Shown here in pieces: positions 35,396-43,030 of a stretch of DNA of 64,000 nucleotides. Source of the DNA: Amycolatopsis eburnea (GTDB lineage: Bacteria; Actinomycetota; Actinomycetes; Mycobacteriales; Pseudonocardiaceae); NCBI RefSeq assembly GCF_003937945.1, contig NZ_RSEC01000048.1, positions 62,001 to 126,000 of the forward strand, in the 5' to 3' direction. How positions within the stretch are numbered: the first letter of the stretch is position 1; each line of letters begins with the position of its first letter. A program made the translations under genes and the position numbers. The notes under the pieces are model-generated. The model was not told where the DNA came from. It did not search any database and was given only the letters and a program-made list of their open reading frames with translations.

Positions 35396-36294
35396 GCGTG
35401 CTCACCACCCCGAGACGCCGCCGCGGCGGCCGGTTCCGGCTCGGTCGGGTCATCCAGGGACAGCACCCGGGCCGCGGGGCGGCCGGCGGCGATCCGGGTC
35501 AGCCACGCGAACCCGCTGCTGAAGAGGCCGCCGATGACGAGCAGGACGGCCTGGCCGAGCAGGCTGTCGTAGGCGGTGAGGTAGTCGCGGTTGAGCACGA
35601 CGACGCCGACGGCGAAGGCGATCGTGGTGGCGACGACAACCCGCACCGACGTTCGGGTGCGGGCGCGGCTGGTTTCCACACGCATCCGCATCGCCGCCTG
35701 CGCCCGCGCGCTCTCCGCCAGCGAGCCGAGCAGGTCGCCGAGCTGGCGAGCTTGGTGTTCGGCTGCCAGGACCAGCGATGCGATGACCAGATCTGCGGTC
35801 GGGTCGGCCAGGTCCTCGGCCAGACGCCGCAAGGCCGGGGCGAGCCGATGGCCGCTGCGTAACCTGGCCGCGAGCCTGCTGACGTCCTCGCGGACCGCCA
35901 CAGGTGCGAGCGGTGCGGTCGCGAGGATCGCCTGCTCGAGTCCGGCCGCGGCGGAGAGGGTGTCGCGCAGCATCTCCGTCCATGACGCCACGGCTTCGAT
36001 CCGCGCCACCCGGCGGACGTGCGCGCGATCGGGCCCGACCAACGCGGGCAAGAACCACGCCGCGGCCGAGGCAAGCGCTCCCCCAGCGAGCCAGCCGGTC
36101 GCCGCGCCAGCCAGCAGGCCGAGGCCGAGCGCCATGCCCAGCCGGAGCGCGGAGCTTCGACCAGCTCGCCATGGCGCTCGCCGCGAGGCCCTCGGATGGA
36201 CAGGCAGCTGCGGCCGCTCGAAGCCCACGATGACGAGCAGCACGCCCGCGGCGGTACCCAGCCCGGTGACACAGCCGATGAGGGTGCTGGTCAC
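35392..36294 (-). CDS. tadB: TadB-like type II secretion F domain protein
   Basis: About 300 aa from a GTG at 36294 that overlaps the CpaF stop; a GTG at 36306 is equally possible. It has N-terminal membrane helices, a T2SSF domain (ASWTEMLRDTLSAAAGLEQA then LVLAAEHQARQLGDLLGSLA) and C-terminal helices (VRVVVATTIAFAVGVVVLNR and LLGQAVLLVIGGLFSSGFAW). It pairs with TadC to form the inner-membrane platform on which the CpaF ATPase acts. Confidence 0.85.
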   Translation of the reverse strand: MTSTLIGCVTGLGTAAGVLLVIVGFERPQLPVHPRASRRAPWRAGRSSALRLGMALGLGLLAGAATGWLAGGALASAAAWFLPALVGPDRAHVRRVARIEAVASWTEMLRDTLSAAAGLEQAILATAPLAPVAVREDVSRLAARLRSGHRLAPALRRLAEDLADPTADLVIASLVLAAEHQARQLGDLLGSLAESARAQAAMRMRVETSRARTRTSVRVVVATTIAFAVGVVVLNRDYLTAYDSLLGQAVLLVIGGLFSSGFAWLTRIAAGRPAARVLSLDDPTEPEPAAAAASRGGEHA

Positions 36295-37649
36295 CTCGCC
36301 CACCACCCCTCGGGCGCCGTCAGCAGGTCCGGGTCAAAGCCCGCGTCGACGAGGTCGTCGAGCGTGTCCACGCGCAGCGCGCCGGCGACCGGGCGAGCCC
36401 GCAGGTCGGAGCCGGGACGGTAAACCTCGTTGGAGACGATGGTTCCGCCGTCGGCGTCGACGACCTCGCGGATCGAGGACACGACCCGGGTCGTGCGGTC
36501 GCCGGCCTTCGCCAGGTGCACGACGAAGTGCACGCTCGATGCCACCAGCAGCGCGGTCGCCTCCAGCGACAACCGCTCGACGCCTTGCGCGGCGTAGGAC
36601 GCCAGCCGAGTGAAGGCGATCTTCGAGCTGCTCGCGTGCAGCGTCGCCATCGAGCCGTCGTTGCCCTGGGACATCGCGTTGCACATCGGGATGACTTCGG
36701 GCCCGCGGATCTCGCCGACGATCACGCGGTCCGGGGACATCCGCAGGCCCCAGCGGACCAGCTCGGCTTGGCTGATCGCCCCGGCGCCTTCCACGTTGGC
36801 CTGGCGGGCTTGCAGCGCGGTCACGTCGGCGTGCAGCCGCGGGTCGAGCCCGAGGCCAAGTTCGAAGGCATCCTCGATGGTGACGATCCGCTCCAGCGGG
36901 TCCATCTCGGCCGCCATCGCCCGCAGCAACGTGGTCTTGCCGAAACCGGCGCCGCCTGTAATCAGGACGTTCTTGCGGGCACGCACCAGCGCGCGCAGGA
37001 AGCGTTCGAGGCCGGCGTCGAGGGTGCCGCGGCGGCGCAGCTGGGCGAGGCTGGTGGTGAGGTAGCCGTGGCGGCGGATCGAGCACGCCGTGACCCCGCC
37101 GGCGGTGAGCCCGAGCACCGCGAACAGGCGCTCGCCGCCGGGCAGCTGGAGGTTGAGGGCGGGCGAGCCGCGGTCGAAGCGGCGTTCCTCCGAGGACGCC
37201 CGCGCGGCGAGGGTGCGGACGAGGTCGGTCAGCTCGTCGTTCGACACGGCGACCGGCGCGACCTGAGCGCGGGTGCCGTCGGCGTACTGGACGAAGACGC
37301 GGTTGAAGCTGTTGACGTTGATCGTCTCGATCGCGGGGTCGTCCAGCAGCGACTGCAAACCGCCCAACCCGAAGACCTCATCCAGGACGGCCTCGACGAC
37401 GTGCGCCTCGGCATCCGGAGATAGCAGGACCCGGCCCGCCTGCAGCTCGGCCTCGCTGTGGGCGGCGCCTGCGCCGCGAAGAAGCTCGCGGGCCACCTCG
37501 CGACGCTGCGCCGCGGTTGTCGACGTGGCGGCGTCTGCGCGGGTCGGCAGGTCGTCGGCGAGCGTGCGCCGGAGGAACTGCCGCAAACGCGCTTCGGGGC
37601 TGGAGACTGTGTGGTGGTCGGGTCGGCGGTGTTCGTCGAGGACGGTCAT
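36291..37649 (-). CDS. cpaF: CpaF/TadA-type secretion ATPase
   Basis: 452 aa; AAAGGA eight bases before the ATG. Walker A is LITGGAGFGKTTLLRAMAAE (about 230), with the Asp box RIVTIEDAFELGLGL, Walker B MSPDRVIVGEIRGPEVIPMC and the His box GNDGSMATLHASSSKIAFTR. The N-terminal domain (VFGLGGLQSLLDDPAIETIN then NSFNRVFVQY) is typical. It powers Flp pilus assembly. It overlaps the TadZ gene upstream (ATGA) and tadB downstream, giving a tightly coupled operon. Confidence 0.93.
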   Translation of the reverse strand: MTVLDEHRRPDHHTVSSPEARLRQFLRRTLADDLPTRADAATSTTAAQRREVARELLRGAGAAHSEAELQAGRVLLSPDAEAHVVEAVLDEVFGLGGLQSLLDDPAIETINVNSFNRVFVQYADGTRAQVAPVAVSNDELTDLVRTLAARASSEERRFDRGSPALNLQLPGGERLFAVLGLTAGGVTACSIRRHGYLTTSLAQLRRRGTLDAGLERFLRALVRARKNVLITGGAGFGKTTLLRAMAAEMDPLERIVTIEDAFELGLGLDPRLHADVTALQARQANVEGAGAISQAELVRWGLRMSPDRVIVGEIRGPEVIPMCNAMSQGNDGSMATLHASSSKIAFTRLASYAAQGVERLSLEATALLVASSVHFVVHLAKAGDRTTRVVSSIREVVDADGGTIVSNEVYRPGSDLRARPVAGALRVDTLDDLVDAGFDPDLLTAPEGWWAR

Positions 37650-38497
37650 GATCGGACGTCCTTTCCCGGAGCACTGGTTTGGGGTCGGCTGATGTGCGGG
37701 GCTGGTGGCAGAACACGGACTCCGGACGCCGCCGTGGGTTGGGCAGGGACACCTGGCACCTGCTGGACGAGGTCCGGGATCGGCGCGCGTGGGGACTCAG
37801 CGAGCAGGGCCTGGGCGACGTCGTTCGCGACCTGGATGAGCCCGCCCGTTCGCCGTCGACCGGAGGCTGGTCGCCCGGTGTAGCGCGCGGCCCCGCTCGG
37901 GTCGTGGGGAATCCTCGCCATGACCGGGACGCCCAGCTCGCGCTCGACGGAGTGAGTCGGGTGGCCGTGGCCGGTGAGCACCAGGCACGCCCGGGCCGCT
38001 GTGTGGCCCAGTTCGTGAACGCGCGTGGCGAGGTGGGCGAGCTCGTCGCTGTAGGTGCCGGAGATCAGCAGCAGAACGTCCGCGTGACGGATCACCGCTT
38101 CGGCGGGCGAACCCGGGTCCAGGCGCCCGCAGTCAGCGAACATCGCCTCCGTCGGCCGGCGCGCGGCGCCGTAGAGCGGTGAGGACGGCGAGGTCAGGGT
38201 GCTCAGCGCGGCTCTCGCCTGCTGGCCTCCCGGCGGCCCGGGCATGACATGCAGGCCGCCGGGAAGCGGCTGGATGTGGCTCCAGACGACGTCGGGATCC
38301 ACCGGCTGGCGCGCCACCGCCGCGAGGCTGAGCAGCCCGGGTGATGCGACCAGGCCGAACCGCTGCGCGAGGTCACCGCCAGCGGGATCGCATTCGACGA
38401 CCACGCGACGGACGCCTGCAGACCAGTTTGTGGCGAGGGCGAGGGCAAATGTGGTGACGCCCGGCGAGCCCTTGACGCTGGCGAGAGCGATCAACAT
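37646..38497 (-). CDS. TadZ/CpaE-like MinD-family ATPase
   Basis: 283 aa. The N-terminus MLIALASVKGSPGVTTFALA carries a deviant P-loop (KGSPGVTT), followed by VVVECDPAGGDLAQRFGL. Later segments are FADCGRLDPGSPAEAVIRHA and LLISGTYSDELAHLATRV. The overall pattern is ParA/MinD-like and, by position in the operon, it is the localisation factor TadZ/CpaE. The C-terminal 50 residues are proline-rich. The start codon overlaps the stop of the SAF gene (TGATG). Confidence 0.82.
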   Translation of the reverse strand: MLIALASVKGSPGVTTFALALATNWSAGVRRVVVECDPAGGDLAQRFGLVASPGLLSLAAVARQPVDPDVVWSHIQPLPGGLHVMPGPPGGQQARAALSTLTSPSSPLYGAARRPTEAMFADCGRLDPGSPAEAVIRHADVLLLISGTYSDELAHLATRVHELGHTAARACLVLTGHGHPTHSVERELGVPVMARIPHDPSGAARYTGRPASGRRRTGGLIQVANDVAQALLAESPRAPIPDLVQQVPGVPAQPTAASGVRVLPPAPHISRPQTSAPGKDVRS

Positions 38498-39195
38498 CAA
38501 CGCTCACCACCCGCGAGCATGACCAGCGACACCTGGCCGGCCGGCACCCTGGCCAGCGCAAGCGCGGCGTCGCCCACCAGCTGGAGCGAGATCACCGTGG
38601 TCTGATCGGACTCCGCCCTGACCAGTGCGGTCACGGTGGCCGGCCACGTCTGCCCGCTCTCCGGCAGGGATGACGAACCGGGCGACGACGGCGTCGTGAC
38701 CACGACGAGGGTGGGTGACCCAGCCGCGACCTCGAGCGGGAACTGCCCTGGCTTCAGCGCGACCGCCACGATCGCGTGCCCGGCGCCGGGGACCGCGGCC
38801 GGGCCGACGCTGCCTGGGGTGAGCAGCGCCCCCGGGCCGAGGCTCGTCGCCATCGGCCGGCCGAGCACGGCGGTCGCCCGCTCCGCCGGCACGGTGACGA
38901 TCGTGTCGGCGACCGCGAGTTCGACCTCGCGAACGTCTGCCCGCTCGAGGATGTGCCCGACGCTCAGCGGCCGGGCGACTGCCAGCACCGAAACCCGGCC
39001 CTGCGCGCTGGTGGTCCACCACAGTGCGCCGCCGACGCACGCGAGCACGAGCAGGACGCCGACGAGCAGGTGCGGCAGGCGACGTCGTGTCCGCCGCCCA
39101 GCCGGCACCGCGGTCAGTCGGCCCTTCTTCCCTAGCCACGACACGGGGTCGGCTTCGGTTCCCCTGTCGTGGTCACCGGTACGGATGCTAGTCAC
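38497..39195 (-). CDS. SAF domain protein (CpaB/RcpC-like)
   Basis: 232 aa; GTG at 39195 with GGAGG six bases upstream. A basic N-terminus (GRRTRRRLPHLLVGVLLVLA) leads into one membrane helix. The SAF domain follows (VLAVARPLSVGHILERADVR then VPAERATAVLGRPMATSLGP), and then an extracytoplasmic beta domain. In Tad loci this protein is the periplasmic/envelope component CpaB/RcpC. In a Gram-positive it is probably exposed on the outer face of the membrane. Confidence 0.82.
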   Translation of the reverse strand: MTSIRTGDHDRGTEADPVSWLGKKGRLTAVPAGRRTRRRLPHLLVGVLLVLACVGGALWWTTSAQGRVSVLAVARPLSVGHILERADVREVELAVADTIVTVPAERATAVLGRPMATSLGPGALLTPGSVGPAAVPGAGHAIVAVALKPGQFPLEVAAGSPTLVVVTTPSSPGSSSLPESGQTWPATVTALVRAESDQTTVISLQLVGDAALALARVPAGQVSLVMLAGGER

Positions 39196-39308
39196 GAGAT
39201 GCCTCCCAGGCATGGTTCGACCGCGCCGTGCACCTCGTGGCAGCTGGCGCACAGCTCGAAGCGGAGTTATGGATGTGCGAACCGGCTGTCGACCGCCGAT
39301 TCGGTCGC

Positions 39309-40295
39309 TTAGCGGGGTGCGGTGCCGAGCGCCTGGATTTCGGCGACCCGGAACGCTGCCGACGCTGAAGTGGTCAAGTCGGGGAACGTGCCGCTAGCCC
39401 CTGCTCCGGACCACGTCACCGTCCAGTGGACCGTCGCCCTGATCGGGAACTGCTGGGCTGGCGCTGTCGCCGATGACCGCCGGTAGGTGTGACCGCAATC
39501 AGGGGACGCTGCCGAGGCGTCACCGCCGGGTGTGAACGGCGTTCCCGGGCCGGAGCAGTTTACGGTGTCGCCGTCGCCCGTCGACCAGGAGACGGACTTC
39601 GGTGCCGCCACCGCCGTCACCGATACACCAGGTACGGCGGCCGTCGCCTGTTGCGTTCCCCAGCTGCCGCGGTCGAGCCAAAGCCAGGTCGGCAGGCTCA
39701 CCAGTTTGTCGCCGGCCGGGCTGGCCTCGATATGCGGAGACGGCAAGCGCAGCTGAGTTCGAGCCTGCTCGGCCAGCTCCTGCGGAGAGGGCAAGGTTGC
39801 TCCAGCAGGAGTCGCCCCGTCGGGGAGCCAGATCGGCGCTCGGTAGAGGCCATCTCGGAAACCGGCGCTGGAACACCGGTAGACGTACCATGCCCCACCC
39901 TGCTGCGCGACGAGGTTGCTCGCGCGTGGAAGCGGCGCGGACGCGAGAACGACCAGCGGCACAGCTCTGCGGAACGCCACCGTCTGGACGCCGTTCGCCG
40001 GAGGCTGGAAGGTGCTCCCGACGTACGAGCAGTTCGCCGCGGGCGAGTTACCGCCGACGATCCGGTCACCGGGCGACGGAGTGGCCTTTCCACCGCCGCC
40101 TTTCCGGCTCGGCTCGTCCGGCACCCGGTCGACGCCGCCCGGCGTCTTTCCGGTCTTTCCGGCTCCGAGTTCGCAGTAGGGCGACGACTCCTGGGCGCAG
40201 TCGACAGAACCCCAGCCACCCGCCGACGCACTGACCGCCGAACTCAGCAGTAGGACGGCAATCACTCCGCCGACGGCCGGAGCACGCGTCAGCAT
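39309..40295 (-). CDS. Secreted protein of the Tad locus
   Basis: 328 aa. The ATG at 40295 is followed by a signal peptide (TRAPAVGGVIAVLLLSSAVS then ASAGG). The mature protein has cysteines in pairs (CAQESSPYC, NCSYVG) and ends in beta-rich sequence with SVSWSTGDGDTVNC and FPIRATVHWTVTWSGAG, which looks like a PKD- or Ig-like fold. It overlaps the lipoprotein gene by seven bases. It may be a surface or pilus-associated component; no family assigned. Confidence 0.72.
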   Translation of the reverse strand: MLTRAPAVGGVIAVLLLSSAVSASAGGWGSVDCAQESSPYCELGAGKTGKTPGGVDRVPDEPSRKGGGGKATPSPGDRIVGGNSPAANCSYVGSTFQPPANGVQTVAFRRAVPLVVLASAPLPRASNLVAQQGGAWYVYRCSSAGFRDGLYRAPIWLPDGATPAGATLPSPQELAEQARTQLRLPSPHIEASPAGDKLVSLPTWLWLDRGSWGTQQATAAVPGVSVTAVAAPKSVSWSTGDGDTVNCSGPGTPFTPGGDASAASPDCGHTYRRSSATAPAQQFPIRATVHWTVTWSGAGASGTFPDLTTSASAAFRVAEIQALGTAPR

Positions 40296-40834
40296 GTCCC
40301 CACGTCCTGGATCGCGAAGTCGACGACCTTCCAGGAGCCATCCACGGCCTTCTTGACTTTCGCCTCGATGTGGCGACGTCCGCTCGGCCCGTCGTCGGCC
40401 TGCTGGCCGGTATCGGCGCGGTACTTGAGCCATTGGCTGTCGTCGCCGCAGTCGACGACATTGACCGTGGTCGGCGCAGCCGCGGGCTCGACGGATTCGA
40501 CCGTCGGATGGTTGACCGGTTTTCCTTTTGTGACGAGTCCGTTGTAGTGGTCGGCGTAGAGGCCGCGGGAGATCCTCGACAGGGCGTCGGCCGTCGCGTT
40601 CGACGCGAGCTTCGGCGATCGCCAGTCCGAGGTCACGGCGGCGTCGGCCATGTCGCTCCACATGCCGAGGTACGCCGCGACCGCGCGCTCCTTCGCTTCG
40701 TCCACCGGCTGCGGCAGCACGCTCCTCGTCGCCGTGGCAGTCGAGGACACCGGCGGCTCGCCGGGCCTGGTGGAACTGCAGGCCCCGAGCAGCAGGACCA
40801 AAGAGACACCGACAGCACCGTGACGCAGATTCAT
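40289..40834 (-). CDS. Lipoprotein at the head of the Tad operon
   Basis: 181 aa; GGGAGGGG before the ATG. The signal peptide ends in a lipobox LLLGACSS, so Cys19 is the likely lipid anchor. The mature part has an NTF2-like helical and beta pattern (AKERAVAAYLGMWSDMADAA then VKKAVDGSWKVVDFAIQDV). It is the first gene of the minus-strand Tad operon and is divergent from the prepilin peptidase gene. Confidence 0.78.
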   Translation of the reverse strand: MNLRHGAVGVSLVLLLGACSSTRPGEPPVSSTATATRSVLPQPVDEAKERAVAAYLGMWSDMADAAVTSDWRSPKLASNATADALSRISRGLYADHYNGLVTKGKPVNHPTVESVEPAAAPTTVNVVDCGDDSQWLKYRADTGQQADDGPSGRRHIEAKVKKAVDGSWKVVDFAIQDVGTC

Positions 40835-40993
40835 GACTTCCCCTCCCGTTGGAATGATCAGCTGACCGTCCCGCGCTGAAGACCACCTCCGTGGAAGTTC
40901 ACTCGTTGGTAGGACAAGCAATGCGCTCGTCCCAGGAGCTGGCCAGCATTGCTTTGTGGGGAGAGGAAGCAACGACAGTCCGGCGGTACGGCT

Positions 40994-41614
40994 GTGAACG
41001 GCTGGCCGGCCATCATCGGCGCGGTGACAGGATTCGGCCTCGGTGCCGCCGGAAGCCTGATCACCAAGCGGCTCTCCGACCGACCGGCACGAATCGCTTC
41101 GTCGTGGTGGTTTGGCGCGCTCGTCACCGCACCGGTACTCGCGGTCCTCGTCTGGCGCGTCGGCACCCGGGGCGAGTTGCCGATCTACGTTTTCGTTCTG
41201 GCACTCGGAATTCCGTTGTCGATCATCGACTGGCTCGAACATCGGCTACCTCGAATCGTCGTCGTGCCCCAGCTGGCGGGCACCGCGCTCGGTCTCGCGT
41301 TCCTGTGCGCGGCGCGTTCTGATCCGGCTCCCGGGCTCCGTGCCCTGTGGGCGCTGCTCGCGGCAGCGGGCTTCTACCTGCTGCTCGCGGTTCTGGTCGA
41401 AGGCGGTGTCGGTTCCGGAGACGTCGGCCTCGCGGCCGTCGTCGGCCTGGTGACCGGGTGGTCCGGCTGGACCGAGGTGGCCGGTGCGGTCGTCTTGGCG
41501 TCGCTCATCGCGCCGGCGCTCCTGCTCGTACCTCACCTCCGGGCGAACCGGACCGTTCCGTTCGGGCCGTGTCTCGTCGCGGCGATGGCGGTGACGCTCG
41601 TGGTCGCTTCCTGA
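40994..41614 (+). CDS. A24-family prepilin peptidase (TadV/CpaA-like)
   Basis: 206 aa from a GTG without a strong ribosome-binding site; upstream TTG codons are in frame. The two aspartates of the aspartic prepilin peptidase are visible in LSIIDWLEHRLPRIVV and EGGVGSGDVGLAAVVGLVTG (GxGD motif). Membrane helices surround both. It lacks the N-terminal methyltransferase domain of PilD, as is usual for TadV. It should process the TadE and Flp prepilins encoded on the opposite strand. Confidence 0.85.
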   Translation: MNGWPAIIGAVTGFGLGAAGSLITKRLSDRPARIASSWWFGALVTAPVLAVLVWRVGTRGELPIYVFVLALGIPLSIIDWLEHRLPRIVVVPQLAGTALGLAFLCAARSDPAPGLRALWALLAAAGFYLLLAVLVEGGVGSGDVGLAAVVGLVTGWSGWTEVAGAVVLASLIAPALLLVPHLRANRTVPFGPCLVAAMAVTLVVAS

Positions 41615-41620
41615 TTTCGC

Positions 41621-41667
41621 CGACGCGGCGGGCGTTAGCAGAGGGGGCACGAACGCCCGCCGCGTCG
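41621..41667. terminator. Strong bidirectional terminator
   Basis: A perfect 16-base inverted repeat, CGACGCGGCGGGCGTT / AACGCCCGCCGCGTCG, encloses a 15-base loop. It lies between the convergent prepilin peptidase gene and the DUF6355 gene. Confidence 0.8.
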
Positions 41668-41697
41668 ACTGGCCGAGGACCGAGAGCCGTCCTCAAG

Positions 41698-42036
41698 TTA
41701 CGCCGGGCCTTCGAAGCCCGGATAGCACCCGACGCCGCCGTTCCACCACGCACCTGTGACCCTCCACCGGATCACCGGTTGGAGGTCGGTCGTGCCGGGC
41801 CCGACGCAGTAGCGGTAGATGTTGCCCCAGACGTCTTCGACGTCCAGGTCGACCCGCGAGCCGGTGCCGCCGTCGCAATGCCGGTACTCGCCCCAGCCGA
41901 GGTAACCACAGCTCTCACGAAGCTGGACCTCGGTCGTTGCGCCGGCCGGAGACGCGGCTGCGACGCATATGGTCAGCGCTGCGAACGGGACGCACATGGC
42001 TCGGACGGCTTTGGCGCGCAAGGACCACGAACTCAT
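41698..42036 (-). CDS. Secreted DUF6355-like small protein
   Basis: 112 aa; GGAGG four bases before the ATG. A signal peptide (AMCVPFAALTICVAAASPAG) is followed by a mature part of about 75 residues with four cysteines (SCGYLGWGEYRHCDGG, YCVGPG, GVGCYPGF) and several tryptophans. The pattern resembles the DUF6355 family, annotated as natural-product associated, though the role is unknown. The cysteines probably form disulfides outside the cell. Confidence 0.75.
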   Translation of the reverse strand: MSSWSLRAKAVRAMCVPFAALTICVAAASPAGATTEVQLRESCGYLGWGEYRHCDGGTGSRVDLDVEDVWGNIYRYCVGPGTTDLQPVIRWRVTGAWWNGGVGCYPGFEGPA

Positions 42037-42208
42037 CGTTCCTCCAGGGATTCAAGGAGAGCCAACGTGATTCGTTTCGCTCTGATAAATCCACTGTGGA
42101 CCTGGAGTCGTGTCGATGGAACTGCTCCATCAACCCAGCGTTGTGCTCATTCAGTGCCGAATTTGTACCGATCGAGTCAAGACGCCAACCGTTGCCAACA
42201 AGGACGCT

Positions 42209-42988
42209 TCAATGCGGAGGGGTGACACCTTGTCGGCCCAACGCGGTCTCTGCCGTGCAAGTAAGTTCGCCCGGCTGAACCTGTGCCCACGATGGACGCC
42301 AAACCAGCGTCGAGCCGCCGATCCGCGACCCCAGAAGGCAGTCGATGCCGCCGGTGGATCGGTCGCCCGCCCGATACGCGACTCCGATATCGTTACCGTG
42401 CACAGCAACGTCTTGCATGGGAGGCCGTCCGGGGGTTTGCGTCTCAGGGTCGAGCGGCACAGACGGCATCGAGCGCGACAGCGCACCTGATACCCCTTGG
42501 TCGGTCACGGATGCCGGCAGGCCGGTCAAGACCGATTGCAACGCCTGATCGAAGCCTTCAGGCACTTCCCAAACCGGGATCGGCGGCGGATTCAGCGGTG
42601 CCGCGTTGGCGGGGCAATCCGTTCGACGTGGCGCCTCGACGAGGCCACGGAAGTTGAAGCCCACCTTGTAACAGGCCGTCACCGGATCCTGAGGGAAGAA
42701 CTCGTCCTGCGTTCCGGGGTGGAACACGCGGAAAACGAGATGCGCTGTCACCGCGTCCAGATCGTCGGAGGAGCTGTCGCGCATCTCGACCACGGCGAAG
42801 GCTTCCGAACTGCCGTGCGCGGCCTCGATGGCCTTCCGTGCGTAGTTCGCCGCCGAGGTCTGCGGCGGTGAGTCGATCGCGTCGGCGATTCGCTGCGCGG
42901 TCTCGTCCGTCTGCGAATCTCCAGGTGCGCACGCGGCCAATCCCGCCACGCACACCACGGCAAGAACCCCCACCCTCGCACGCCTCAC
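42209..42988 (-). CDS. Putative lipoprotein
   Basis: 259 aa from a GTG. The signal peptide ends in a lipobox GLAACAPG, giving Cys20 as the anchor. The mature domain shows ARKAIEAAHGSSEAFAVVEM then TAHLVFRVFHPGTQDEFF, a FNFRG segment, and later SRIGGSTLVWRPSWAQVQPG; three further cysteines may pair. No family recognised. It is downstream of the HTH-NTPase-TPR regulator's end only by position; strand and gap (42 bases) allow a shared transcript. Confidence 0.7.
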   Translation of the reverse strand: MRRARVGVLAVVCVAGLAACAPGDSQTDETAQRIADAIDSPPQTSAANYARKAIEAAHGSSEAFAVVEMRDSSSDDLDAVTAHLVFRVFHPGTQDEFFPQDPVTACYKVGFNFRGLVEAPRRTDCPANAAPLNPPPIPVWEVPEGFDQALQSVLTGLPASVTDQGVSGALSRSMPSVPLDPETQTPGRPPMQDVAVHGNDIGVAYRAGDRSTGGIDCLLGSRIGGSTLVWRPSWAQVQPGELTCTAETALGRQGVTPPH

Positions 42989-43030
42989 AAGGATCGAGAT
43001 TACGCCGATCCCGGGGGTTGTGGGCGGGTC